NCBI GenBank assembly: GCA_018223125.1
Contig: JAAEZA010000023.1
Location: forward strand, 1 to 59,154
Reading direction: 5' to 3'
DNA: 59,154 bases
Origin: Paracoccaceae bacterium
GTDB taxonomy: Bacteria; Pseudomonadota; Alphaproteobacteria; Rhodobacterales; Rhodobacteraceae
Made by a program: the position numbers and the translations under genes. Below, piece by piece: positions 26,686 to 34,843 of this stretch (position 1 is its first letter; each line of letters opens with the position of its first letter). The notes under the pieces are model-generated. The model made no database searches, was not told the DNA's origin, and was given only the letters and a program-made list of their open reading frames with translations.

Positions 26686-27534
26686 ATGCTGAAATCCCTG
26701 TCCCTTGCCGCTGCCTTTTGCCTGACAACCGCCGCGGCGGCCCTGTCCCAAACCTATGAACGGATCGCTGTCGCCGGTGGCGACATCACCGAAATCATTT
26801 ATGCCCTTGGGGCGGGGGACCGCATTGTCGCCGTGGACAGCACCTCCGGCTATCCGGCTGATACGGAAAACAAGGCGCAAATCGGTTATGTCCGCGCCCT
26901 GTCTGCGGAAGGTGTCCTGTCACTTTCGCCCGACCTTCTGATCGGCGCGGATGATGCCGGACCTGCCCATGTGATCGACACGCTGAAATCGGCGGGGCTG
27001 ACCGTCGCGCTCGCCCCTTCGGGACAGGGTGCCGAACAAGTGACCGCAAAAATCCGCTTTGTCGGAGAGACACTCGCTCTCGGGGATCAGGCCGATGCGC
27101 TGATTGCCCGATACACAGAGGAAATGGCATTAATAAAGACCCGCGTTGATGCGCTGGAAAGCCGCCCCAAAGTTCTGTTTATCCTGTCGGTTCGGGATGG
27201 CGCGCCGGTTGTTGGCGGCCAGGAAACTTCCGCCAATGACATTATCGAACTGGCAGGCGGCACGAATGCGGCTGACGCTTTTTCAGGGTGGAAACCGATG
27301 AACTCCGAAGCGCTCATCGCTGCCAATCCCGATTTCATCCTGATGTCCGGCGTGCATGCAGACACTATTGGCGGGGATGACAAGGTTATGGGCCGTCCCG
27401 ACGTGCAACAAACTACGGCAGGCAAAGCGGGCAAGCTGATCAAGATGGACGGGCTGAAACTGCTCGGCTTCGGGCCGCGCACCGCCGAAGCGGTTGCGGA
27501 ACTGATGGACCACCTGCACGGGAACGGGAATTAA
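26686..27534 (+). CDS. hmuT: Heme ABC transporter substrate-binding protein HmuT
   Basis: Periplasmic heme-binding protein, 282 residues from ATG 26686, two bases after the hmuS stop. Signal peptide MLKSLSLAAAFCLTTAAAALS is followed by YERIAVAGGDITEIIYALG, the conserved opening of HmuT proteins. TSGYPAD and KAQIGYVRALSAEGVLSL, then ETSANDIIELAGGTNAA, are also typical. It hands heme to HmuUV. A frame-open 5' extension into hmuS is not used because it lacks a signal peptide. Confidence 0.92.
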   Translation: MLKSLSLAAAFCLTTAAAALSQTYERIAVAGGDITEIIYALGAGDRIVAVDSTSGYPADTENKAQIGYVRALSAEGVLSLSPDLLIGADDAGPAHVIDTLKSAGLTVALAPSGQGAEQVTAKIRFVGETLALGDQADALIARYTEEMALIKTRVDALESRPKVLFILSVRDGAPVVGGQETSANDIIELAGGTNAADAFSGWKPMNSEALIAANPDFILMSGVHADTIGGDDKVMGRPDVQQTTAGKAGKLIKMDGLKLLGFGPRTAEAVAELMDHLHGNGN

Positions 27535-27537
27535 GCT

Positions 27538-28587
27538 GTGGCCCTCGCCGAATTGCCCCATCGCAAGTTCTGGACCATAGGGCGTCAACAGGCTGTGTTT
27601 ATTGGCCTGATTTGTGCGGTGGCCATCATTGCGCTCGCCGAGATCGCAATCGGGCCGGTGCGCCTGTCCCTGCCAGAGATATTTGAGACAGTCACCGGCA
27701 AGGCTGATCCGATGCCAACGGCGATCATCACCCAGATCCGTGCCCCCCGAATGGTGCTCGGCCTTGGGATCGGCCTGTCGCTGGCCATGTGCGGCGCGGT
27801 GCTACAGGGGTTGTTGCGCAATCCGCTGGCGGATCCGGGGCTGATCGGTATCTCCGGCGGTGCCTCGGCTGCGGTGGTGATCGTGATCGTGCTTGGCGAT
27901 CTGTTTATCGGTGAAATTCCGGCCACGTTCCGCCCCTACCTTTTGCCGGTTGCCGCTTTTTGCGGCGCGCTTCTGGTGACGGCCCTGATCCTTGGCCTGT
28001 CCAAAAAGGACGGTGAAATGTCTGTCGGACGGCTGATCCTTGTCGGCGTGGCGATCAATTCCATCGCGGGTGCGGGGATCGGGTTTCTGACCTATATTTC
28101 TACCGATACGCAATTGCGTGACCTGACATTCTGGTCGATGGGCAGCCTTGCCAAATCCGGCTGGCTCGCCGTGCTGGTTGCCGTCGCGATCATGGGGGCA
28201 AGCAGCCTTGCGCTGTTGCGCTTTACCCGTGCGCTGGACCTGTTCCAGCTTGGCGAAAGAGCTGCTTTTCATTCCGGGCTGGATGTGATGCGGATCAAAT
28301 TTACCGCCTGCGGTATTTGTGCACTGGCGGTGGGCGCCGGAGTGTCGATTGCCGGACCAATCGGCTTTATCGGGCTGGTTGCGCCCCATATTGCGCGGAT
28401 GCTGGTTGGCGGAGCGCACCGTGTTCTGCTACCGGCTTCGGCGTTGACGGGTGCGGTCCTGCTGCTGGGCGCGGACCTGATCGTGCGCAATGTGGCACCG
28501 CCGCAGGAATTGCCGATCGGACTGGCGACCTCGCTTATCGGCGGACCGTTCTTTTTGTACCTCTTGCTGCGGACACGAAAACTATGA
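27538..28587 (+). CDS. hmuU: Heme ABC transporter permease HmuU
   Basis: FecCD/BtuC-type permease of 349 residues with about ten membrane helices. It shows the family motifs QIRAPRMVLGLGIGLSLAMC, GAVLQGLLRNPLADPGLIGI and SIAGPIGFIGLVAPHIARML. GTG is the start at 27538, three bases after the hmuT stop, and its own stop overlaps hmuV (ATGA). Two copies would form the heme channel. Confidence 0.93.
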   Translation: MALAELPHRKFWTIGRQQAVFIGLICAVAIIALAEIAIGPVRLSLPEIFETVTGKADPMPTAIITQIRAPRMVLGLGIGLSLAMCGAVLQGLLRNPLADPGLIGISGGASAAVVIVIVLGDLFIGEIPATFRPYLLPVAAFCGALLVTALILGLSKKDGEMSVGRLILVGVAINSIAGAGIGFLTYISTDTQLRDLTFWSMGSLAKSGWLAVLVAVAIMGASSLALLRFTRALDLFQLGERAAFHSGLDVMRIKFTACGICALAVGAGVSIAGPIGFIGLVAPHIARMLVGGAHRVLLPASALTGAVLLLGADLIVRNVAPPQELPIGLATSLIGGPFFLYLLLRTRKL

Positions 28588-29369
28588 TCACAGGACGCAA
28601 CATTGATGTGGCCTTCGGGCGAAAGACCATCCTGCGCGGCGTGGACCTAGACGTTCCCTTCGGCAAGCTCGTCGCGCTGTGTGGCCCGAACGGGGCCGGT
28701 AAATCCACGCTGCTTTCAGCGCTGGTCGGAGACGTTCCCACAGCGTGCGGAGACATCCGATACGGCGGCACCGAGTTGCGCCGGATGGATGCAGCGGAAC
28801 TGTCCCGCCGCCGCGCCGTGCTGGAACAAACCCCGACCCTTTCGGCGGCCTTCAGTGTTGCCGAAGTCGTCCGCCTGTCTGTGCCGATCGAATACCCCCC
28901 CGCAGAGACAGAAGCGCTGGTCGCAAAGGTCATCGCACAACTTGGCCTGACCCCGTTTACAGACACACCGGTGCCAAACCTGTCCGGCGGGCAAAGACAT
29001 CGCGCCCATCTTGCCCGTGTGCTGGCGCAACTGACGGCGAACCGCAGCCTGTTTGGCCCCGGATACCTGTTTCTGGACGAGCCGACGGCAAGTCTTGATA
29101 TCCTGCACCAGATCGAGGTGATGAAAACCGCGCGTACAATGGCGCGCAGCGGGGCGGGCGTGCTGGTGGTGTTGCATGACCTGAACCTTGCGGCGGCTTT
29201 TGCTGATTCGATCTGCCTGATGCGCGACGGCGAAGTGGCAAGTGCAGGCACTGTTGGCGAGGTTTTCACGGCCAAAACCCTGTCCGAGGTCTATGCCACG
29301 CCTATTTCGGTACAAAAAACGAACGGTGGCCCGTTGATGATCCTGCCGGATTATCACACTGCCGCCTGA
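28584..29369 (+). CDS. hmuV: Heme ABC transporter ATP-binding protein HmuV
   Basis: ATPase of the heme importer, 261 residues from ATG 28584, overlapping hmuU. Walker A GPNGAGKST, signature LSGGQRHRAHLARVL, Walker B YLFLDEPTASLD and switch His in VLHDLNLAAAFAD are all present. The signature has RHRA in place of the usual QRxxLA pattern, as is normal for HmuV. It closes the exb-ton-hmu operon; hemP follows about 100 bases later with its own promoter-like region. Confidence 0.93.
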   Translation: MITGRNIDVAFGRKTILRGVDLDVPFGKLVALCGPNGAGKSTLLSALVGDVPTACGDIRYGGTELRRMDAAELSRRRAVLEQTPTLSAAFSVAEVVRLSVPIEYPPAETEALVAKVIAQLGLTPFTDTPVPNLSGGQRHRAHLARVLAQLTANRSLFGPGYLFLDEPTASLDILHQIEVMKTARTMARSGAGVLVVLHDLNLAAAFADSICLMRDGEVASAGTVGEVFTAKTLSEVYATPISVQKTNGGPLMILPDYHTAA

Positions 29370-29375
29370 ATAGGC

Positions 29376-29399
29376 TGACTATTTAACTCGGAATTGACA
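29376..29399 (+). promoter_or_regulatory. Candidate iron-responsive box and -35 element upstream of hemP
   Basis: TGACTATTTAACTCG (29376-29390) matches the exbB operator palindrome TGACTTATTAAGTCA at 11 of 15 positions and lies directly upstream of TTGACA (29394-29399). The matching -10 is weak (TAAGTA near 29416). The similarity suggests hemP shares the regulator of the heme operon but with lower affinity. Confidence 0.5.
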
Positions 29400-29466
29400 A
29401 AGTTGAGTCTTTTAGTAAGTAATGGGTGCAGCCTTACGACATCAATAAATTCGGACGCACTCTTAC

Positions 29467-29628
29467 ATGACCACGCCAACACCTCAGCACGAACCGGCAA
29501 CCAACAGCCTGCCGGACTTTGATGCCCGCGAAATGCTGGCGGGCAACGCAACCGCCCGCATCCGGTTGGACGACCAGACCTACATCCTGCGATTGACCCG
29601 TCAGGGAAAACTTATCCTCACCAAGTAA
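29467..29628 (+). CDS. hemP: Hemin uptake protein HemP
   Basis: Small protein of 53 residues starting MTTPTPQHEP and ending LTRQGKLILTK. The C-terminal block DAREMLAGNATARIRLDDQ followed by YILRLTRQGKLILTK matches the HemP family (LxGxxxVxIxHxGxxYxLRxTRxGKLILTK). HemP proteins sit in heme-uptake loci and in some alphaproteobacteria act as activators of heme-receptor expression. Its place just after hmuV fits. It is too short for most ORF cut-offs. Confidence 0.9.
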   Translation: MTTPTPQHEPATNSLPDFDAREMLAGNATARIRLDDQTYILRLTRQGKLILTK

Positions 29629-29680
29629 GCCAGACCGCAGCGCAAGACGCAGGCGTCCAGCCCCAGCCAGAGTGAACCAC

Positions 29681-29944
29681 ATGCCCAAAACCCCTTCCCC
29701 CTGCATCGATGTTTGCAAGTTCAAAAGAGGTGGTCATTGCATCGGATGTTCGATGACCAAAGAGCAGAAATCCATGTTCAAATCCCTGAAAAAAGAAAAA
29801 CACCAGCACGCCTTTATAGACATGCTGGTGTCCCAACAGGCGCAACTTGGCAAGTTCGGACATTGGTCCGAAGCCTATCGCGCAAAGTGCCGCAAGAAGG
29901 GCGCGCCCAACATTCTGGACGCCCTCGTCTCAGGCGAGGTGTGA
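29681..29944 (+). CDS. DUF1289 small cysteine-rich protein
   Basis: About 87 residues from ATG 29681 (GTG 29672 also possible). The N-terminal motif CIDVCKF..GHCIGC carries four cysteines in the DUF1289 pattern (CxxxC...CxGC), which suggests a metal- or Fe-S-binding site. The remainder is a basic helix-rich tail. Function of the family is not established. Its 3' end overlaps the convergent dps gene by 15 bases. Confidence 0.8.
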   Translation: MPKTPSPCIDVCKFKRGGHCIGCSMTKEQKSMFKSLKKEKHQHAFIDMLVSQQAQLGKFGHWSEAYRAKCRKKGAPNILDALVSGEV

Positions 29945-30400
29945 GCGCAGGAACCACGCGAATTTTTCGTGGGTCTGACCGCGCGCAATGCACAGATCCT
30001 CGGTCAGCGTATCACCGGCATCAGCTGCCAGCGCACCACAACCGGCCAGTGTCGCCGCCAGTGTTTCTTGTGCTTCCAGCATGGCCGCGATCATTTCCTT
30101 GTCAGACGCGGTGCCTTCGTATTCGGATACTTTGGAGCGTTTGATCATACCGGCCAGAGTTCCCTCGGCGTGGGCATTCAGCGCCTTTACACGCTCTGCC
30201 AGATCATCCTGTGCAACGAAGTGGTCTTCGTAAATCTTCTGGAACAGATCATGCAGCGGGCCAAAGGCCATTCCGGTTACATTCCAGTGGAAATTTTGCG
30301 CCAGCATGGTTGTCACAGCGGTTTCCGCAACGCTCTGGTTCAGCGCATCCGCGATGGCTTCTCTGGCGGAGGGGGTCAGGTCTGTAGCAGTCTGTGTCAT
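29930..30400 (-). CDS. dps: Dps-family ferritin-like DNA-protecting protein
   Basis: 156 residues from ATG 30400, preceded by AAGAAGGA. Ferroxidase-centre positions are visible in QNFHWNVTG (His38), GPLHDLF (His50) and DDLAER (Asp65, Glu69). The position aligned with Asp67 of the E. coli protein is Gln54, a possible departure at the di-iron site. The protein would oxidise and store iron and protect DNA during oxidative stress or starvation. The open frame continues upstream through the ribosome site and is not part of the protein. An Irr-type palindrome lies just upstream of its likely promoter, tying it to iron control together with the adjacent heme genes. Confidence 0.9.
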   Translation of the reverse strand: MTQTATDLTPSAREAIADALNQSVAETAVTTMLAQNFHWNVTGMAFGPLHDLFQKIYEDHFVAQDDLAERVKALNAHAEGTLAGMIKRSKVSEYEGTASDKEMIAAMLEAQETLAATLAGCGALAADAGDTLTEDLCIARGQTHEKFAWFLRSHLA

Positions 30401-30488
30401 GAAAATATCCTTCTTCAAGCGCGCACAAGCGGGGCATACGGGGAAAAGCAGACGGGTGGCTGGCATCAGGCTGGCTTCCCTGATCCAA

Positions 30489-30537
30489 TATAAAGCATAG
30501 TTCCCGACCGGCTGCAATAGTTTAGAATCGTTCTAAA
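30489..30537 (-). promoter_or_regulatory. dps promoter with Irr-type ICE box
   Basis: TTTAGAATCGTTCTAAA (30521-30537) is a perfect 7-3-7 palindrome matching the known iron-control element bound by Irr in alphaproteobacteria (TTTAGAA-N3-TTCTAAA). On the minus strand it is followed three bases later by TTGCAG (30517-30512), 17 bases, and TTTATA (30494-30489), a reasonable promoter for dps 89 bases downstream. The box is directly seen; Irr binding is from knowledge of the motif. Confidence 0.82.
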
Positions 30538-30553
30538 AGACTGCAGGCCTACA

Positions 30554-30991
30554 CTATAGTGTGAAACGCCCGCCAAAGCGGCCCACCGCCCCGCGAATCA
30601 GAAACCGGATAGAACGTTGCATGGTTTTGTCGATCCGGCTGCGGATCAGAAACTCTACCGAAGCCATATCCCCCCGCTCTGCCGCGTCCAGCACTTGTAA
30701 CAGCCAGCGTTCATCAAAGCTTTCTTCGACAGCCCCCACCGCATAGAATCGCGGCTTGCGCCCCAATCCCTGATGCAGGCTGCGCAGCAAGGCTTCTTCA
30801 AAGCGCAATTCGCTTTGGGCTTCGTCAACACACAACAGATTGCAGGCTTCCGAAACATCTACACGGGCGCGGGCACGGCACCGCATGGCAGACAGGCGCA
30901 ACCGGTTCAGACGGTGTGTCTGGTCACTATTGCGAAACGGCTGTGGCCGTTCGATCGGAGGTATGTCAGCTCTGGCTCTGAGTGGAATCAT
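30554..30991 (-). CDS. Conserved-looking hypothetical protein, 145 aa
   Basis: I do not recognise this protein. It is 145 residues, basic (many Arg), without a membrane segment or signal peptide. The middle (FEEALLRSLHQGLGRKPRF) and the C-terminal half (LLQVLDAAERGDMASVEFLI followed by RSRIDKTMQRSIRFLIR) look helical. Codon use is like that of its neighbours, so it is probably real. It lies upstream of dps, separated by the Irr-type box, and downstream of matR with a 98-base gap. Confidence 0.55.
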   Translation of the reverse strand: MIPLRARADIPPIERPQPFRNSDQTHRLNRLRLSAMRCRARARVDVSEACNLLCVDEAQSELRFEEALLRSLHQGLGRKPRFYAVGAVEESFDERWLLQVLDAAERGDMASVEFLIRSRIDKTMQRSIRFLIRGAVGRFGGRFTL

Positions 30992-31089
30992 CTGAAGCTC
31001 GCGTCTTGCCCGTCAAATCTCTGAGTAAAATAATCAGAAAACAAAAAACTGCAACCGTCAGATGTGCCGCACATGGCGTCACGGATGTT

Positions 31090-31743
31090 TCAGCCGTTCA
31101 GACTGGCGATGAGTTGCTGGAATTTCTCCCCCTGCACCGCAACGTGATCCCGCAATGCGCGGGCCGCGGCCTCGCCGTCACCGTTTTGCAGCGCCGCAAC
31201 GATTTGTTCATGCTCTGCCATGGATTGCGGCATCCGCCCCCGAAACCGCAACTGGGTGCGGCGGTAGGGTTTCAGACGATTCTGCAACCGCCGCGCTTCC
31301 TTCTCCAGAAAACTGTTCGCCGTCCCGCGATAGATCGTCTGGTGGAAAAACTCGTTCTCGGCGTAGTAGGTTTCACGGTCCTGTCGGGCAATCGCTTCCT
31401 GACACCGCGTGTTTGTGGCCTCCAACAGCTCCAATCCCTCGTCACTGATTCTGGATGCGGCCAGCCGCCCGCAAGCCGCTTCGATTTCGGCCATGGTTTC
31501 AAACATTTCCATCAGGTCAACAGGACCGGGCAGGCGCACGAACACCCCCCTCCGGGGGATTTGCTCGGCAAAGCCGGACAGGACCAGACGTTGCAAAGCC
31601 TCTCTGATCGGGGTGCGAGATACGGCAAAACTCTCGGCCAGTTTGATTTCATCCAAACGGTCCCCGTCTTTGTAATCTCCACTAAAAACAAGTTGTTCCA
31701 GTGTTTCAGCGATCTTCTCGCCACGGGTCAGTTCGGTTTCCAA
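31090..31743 (-). CDS. matR: GntR/FCD-family regulator of malonate utilisation (MatR-like)
   Basis: 217 residues. The N-terminal winged helix holds LAESFAVSRTPIREALQRL and RRGVFVRLP; the FCD ligand domain follows with the metal-site-like residues in EIEAACGRLAASR, NEFFHQTIYRG and MAEHEQIVAAL. It is divergent from a TRAP transporter followed by malonyl-CoA decarboxylase and malonyl-CoA synthetase. This is the gene arrangement of rhizobial MatR, the repressor responsive to malonate. The intergenic region contains a perfect TTGTATACAA palindrome, a suitable operator. The malonate ligand is inferred from context. Confidence 0.85.
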   Translation of the reverse strand: METELTRGEKIAETLEQLVFSGDYKDGDRLDEIKLAESFAVSRTPIREALQRLVLSGFAEQIPRRGVFVRLPGPVDLMEMFETMAEIEAACGRLAASRISDEGLELLEATNTRCQEAIARQDRETYYAENEFFHQTIYRGTANSFLEKEARRLQNRLKPYRRTQLRFRGRMPQSMAEHEQIVAALQNGDGEAAARALRDHVAVQGEKFQQLIASLNG

Positions 31744-31783
31744 TTCAGCGCCATCCTTAAGATTGAGTGCCAGCCTTTAATTC

Positions 31784-31793
31784 TTGTATACAA
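31784..31793. promoter_or_regulatory. Candidate MatR operator
   Basis: TTGTATACAA is a perfect 10-bp palindrome within TCTTGTATACAAAA, 41 bp before matR and 111 bp before dctP. As I recall it, the MatR site described in Rhizobium leguminosarum is of the TCTTGTA/TACA type, which this matches closely. Confidence 0.72.
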
Positions 31794-31904
31794 AAATCTT
31801 GACCCTGAATGCAATACTGTGACTAATACCCCCAGCAACGGGCAACCGTTTGCAAAGGCTTTCCGATGACTACCGGAAAGCTACACATGAAACGGGAGGA
31901 AATC

Positions 31905-32891
31905 ATGAAAGCGAAATTTTTAACGACCGCCGCTGCACTGGCAGCACTTTGCCTTGGCGGCGCAGCGCAGGCCAAAGAACTGCGCCTGTCCCATCAATGG
32001 TCCAACAAGGACGTGCGCCACAAGGTGGCCGAAATTGTTGCCAATGAAGTTGCCGCCGCAGATGTGGATCTGGACATCAAGATTTTCGGGTCCAAATCCC
32101 TGTTCAAACCGCGCGAGCAATACCGCCCGCTAAGCCGTGGCCAGCTTGATATGACGGTGCTGCCGCTCAGCTATGCGGGGGGACAACAACCGGCATTCAA
32201 CCTGACGCTGATGCCCGGTCTGGTGAAAAACCACGATCACGCCGCGCGCCTTTCCGATTCTCCGTTCATGGAGGCGTTGGAAGCAAAAATGGCGGACGAT
32301 GATGTGATGGTACTGGTGCACGGTTATCTGGCGGGCGGCTTTGTCGGCAAGGACAAATGCATCACCAAACCGTCTGACGTGGAAGGTTTGCAGACCCGCG
32401 CGGCTGGCAAGGCCTTTGAACAAATGCTGGCCGGTGCCGGCGCATCCATCGCCTCTATGGCGTCATCCGAGATTTACAACGCCATGCAAACCGGCGTGCT
32501 GAACGCGGCCAACACATCGTCTTCGTCTTTTGTATCCTACCGGATTTACGAACAGGCCAAATGCTACACTCCTGCGGGCGATGTAGCGCTGTGGTTCATG
32601 TACCAGCCGCTGCTGATGAACAAATCCGCGTTCGAGGATCTGAACGAAGAGCAACAAAAGGCCCTGCTCGACGCTTCAGCCAAAGCGGAAGCCTACTATC
32701 TGGAAGAAGCCAAGAAACAGGATGCCGCTTCGGTAAAAGTGTTTGAGGACGCAGGTGTAGAGATTGCACAGATGTCCCCCGAGGATTTCGAAGCGTGGCG
32801 CGCGATTGCGCAGGAAACGTCCTATAAAGCTTTCGTAGACGAAGTGCCTGACGGTCAGGCGCTGCTGGATATGGCTCTGGCTGTAGAGTGA
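31905..32891 (+). CDS. dctP: TRAP transporter substrate-binding protein DctP (malonate)
   Basis: Periplasmic C4-dicarboxylate-type TRAP receptor of 328 residues. ATG 31905 has GGGAGGA upstream and gives the signal peptide MKAKFLTTAAALAALCLGGAAQA. The family pattern is visible in QLDMTVLPLSYAGGQ, the domain-bridging LQTRAAGKAFEQML and SSEIYNAMQTGVLNAANT. In this class Arg (here in TRAAG) binds the substrate carboxylate. Malonate is inferred from the downstream matA and matB genes. Earlier in-frame ATGs lack a ribosome site. Confidence 0.9.
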   Translation: MKAKFLTTAAALAALCLGGAAQAKELRLSHQWSNKDVRHKVAEIVANEVAAADVDLDIKIFGSKSLFKPREQYRPLSRGQLDMTVLPLSYAGGQQPAFNLTLMPGLVKNHDHAARLSDSPFMEALEAKMADDDVMVLVHGYLAGGFVGKDKCITKPSDVEGLQTRAAGKAFEQMLAGAGASIASMASSEIYNAMQTGVLNAANTSSSSFVSYRIYEQAKCYTPAGDVALWFMYQPLLMNKSAFEDLNEEQQKALLDASAKAEAYYLEEAKKQDAASVKVFEDAGVEIAQMSPEDFEAWRAIAQETSYKAFVDEVPDGQALLDMALAVE

Positions 32892-32974
32892 TCCAAAGCA
32901 TTTCAGGCAGCGGTTCTGCTGCTGCCTGAACATCCCCCGACCACTGCCCCAACCAACCCGAGGACGCTTTTACT

Positions 32975-33526
32975 ATGGCTGGCCATACCCCTTCTGCTGC
33001 GACATCCCATGTGGGCAATAATGCCTTCCTGCGCGCTGTTGCGGCCCTTTCAACCCTGTCGGGCTGGATCTCTGCCGCGATGATTGTTGCGGCTGTCGCG
33101 ATCACCTGCCAGATGATTGTCGTGCGCTTCGTGCTGAACGGTTCAACCGTCTGGCAGACCGAAGCGGTGATTTATCTGGCGATTTCGGCAACCCTGATCG
33201 GCCTGCCCTATGTGCAACGGTTGCGCGGCCATGTGAATGTGGATCTGGTCCCGCTGGCCCTGCCGAAAAAAGCGCGGTTTGTCTTGTGTATCTGCACCCT
33301 GAGCCTGACCATTGCGATGGTCTGCGTCATGCTTTGGTACGGGTTCGAGTTCTGGCATCTGGCGTTTGAACGGAACTGGAAATCCGACACGATCTGGGGC
33401 GTGCGGCTGTGGATTCCCTATCTGGCCCTGCCTGTGGGCTTTGCCCTGTTCCTGTTGCAACTGATTGCCGATCTTGTGGCCGTCATCCTTAAAATCGATC
33501 AACCTTTCGGACTGGAGGACAGCTAA
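32975..33526 (+). CDS. dctQ: TRAP transporter small permease DctQ
   Basis: 183 residues with four predicted membrane helices, the normal topology of the small TRAP subunit. The helix pair with TVWQTEAVIYLAISATLIG and LPYVQRLRGHVNVDLVP is the conserved DctQ segment. Its stop is directly followed by the dctM ATG. It pairs with DctM to form the sodium-driven membrane part. Confidence 0.9.
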   Translation: MAGHTPSAATSHVGNNAFLRAVAALSTLSGWISAAMIVAAVAITCQMIVVRFVLNGSTVWQTEAVIYLAISATLIGLPYVQRLRGHVNVDLVPLALPKKARFVLCICTLSLTIAMVCVMLWYGFEFWHLAFERNWKSDTIWGVRLWIPYLALPVGFALFLLQLIADLVAVILKIDQPFGLEDS

Positions 33527-34843
33527 ATGGACCCTTTGATCCTTGGCGCAATTGTCGCCATTTCGACCATTCTCATACTTTTTTCCGGCGTGTCCGTTGC
33601 GATCGGCCTCTTGGTAGTATCCACCCTGTTCCTGTTGATCTTTGACGGCGTGCGTTCCCTTGAACTGCTGCCGGAAATCCTGTTTGGCAAGCTGGACAAC
33701 TTTGCACTTCTGTCGATCCCGATGTTTATCATCATGGGCTCATCCATTGCCTCTACCCGTGCAGGGGCCGACCTTTACGAAGCGCTCGAACGCTGGCTGA
33801 CCCGTTTGCCGGGCGGTCTGGTGATCTCCAACCTCGGGGCCTGTGCGCTGTTTGCTGCCATGTCCGGTTCCAGCCCTGCCACCTGCGCTGCCATCGGCAA
33901 GATGGGCATCCCTGAAATGCGCAAGCGTGGCTATCCCGACGGGGTTGCCGCCGGTTCCATCGCAGCGGGCGGCACACTGGGCATCCTGATCCCGCCCTCT
34001 GTCACCATGATCGTCTATGGCATCGCCACAGAGTCCTCTATCGGGCGGCTGTTTCTGGCCGGTGTCATTCCGGGGCTGATGCTGGTGCTGCTGTTCATGA
34101 TCTGGTCGCTCTATTCCACTTGGGCGTCGGGCAATAAATCCCTGCTCAGCACCCGCAGCTATTCGTGGAAGGAACGCTTTGAAATCCTGCCCCGCGTGCT
34201 GCCATTCCTGTTGATCATTCTGGGCGTGCTTTACGCCATGTACGGCGGTGTTGCGACGCCATCCGAAACGGCTGCGGTCGGGGCCTTGTTGTGTCTGGTC
34301 ATTGCCATGGTGATCTACAAATTGTGGAACCCCAAAGACCTGTGGGTGGTGCTGCGCGACAGCACACGGGAAAGCGTGATGATCCTGTTCATCATCGCCG
34401 CAGCCGGTGTGTTTTCCTACATGCTGTCGAGCCTGTTCATCACCCAGTCCATTGCAGAATGGATCGGCACACTGGAGGTGAACCGCTGGGTGCTGATGTT
34501 CGCGGTCAATATCTTCCTGCTGATCGCCGGTTTCTTCCTGCCCCCTGTTGCGGTGATCCTGATGGCCGCGCCGATCCTGTTGCCCATCATCACCGCTGCC
34601 GGTTTTGATCCGATCTGGTTCGCAGTGGTGCTGACCATCAATATGGAAATCGGCCTGATTTCCCCCCCTGTTGGTCTGAACCTTTATGTGATCAACGGCA
34701 TCGCGCCCGAGATTTCGCTGAAAACCATCCTTATGGGGTCTTTGCCTTTCGTAGGTTGTATGGTTCTGGCGATTATCCTGCTGTGCCTGTTTCCGGGTCT
34801 TGCCACATGGCTGCCCGACGCTGTGATGGGAGTCGCACGATGA
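33527..34843 (+). CDS. dctM: TRAP transporter large permease DctM
   Basis: 438 residues with about twelve membrane helices. The signature stretches LSIPMFIIMGSSIAS, MSGSSPATCAAIGKMGIPEM, AAGGTLGILIPPSVTMIVYG and the C-terminal EIGLISPPVGLNLYVINGI are all typical of DctM. It starts immediately after dctQ, and its stop overlaps the matA start (ATGA), which couples transport to the malonyl-CoA enzymes. Confidence 0.93.
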   Translation: MDPLILGAIVAISTILILFSGVSVAIGLLVVSTLFLLIFDGVRSLELLPEILFGKLDNFALLSIPMFIIMGSSIASTRAGADLYEALERWLTRLPGGLVISNLGACALFAAMSGSSPATCAAIGKMGIPEMRKRGYPDGVAAGSIAAGGTLGILIPPSVTMIVYGIATESSIGRLFLAGVIPGLMLVLLFMIWSLYSTWASGNKSLLSTRSYSWKERFEILPRVLPFLLIILGVLYAMYGGVATPSETAAVGALLCLVIAMVIYKLWNPKDLWVVLRDSTRESVMILFIIAAAGVFSYMLSSLFITQSIAEWIGTLEVNRWVLMFAVNIFLLIAGFFLPPVAVILMAAPILLPIITAAGFDPIWFAVVLTINMEIGLISPPVGLNLYVINGIAPEISLKTILMGSLPFVGCMVLAIILLCLFPGLATWLPDAVMGVAR

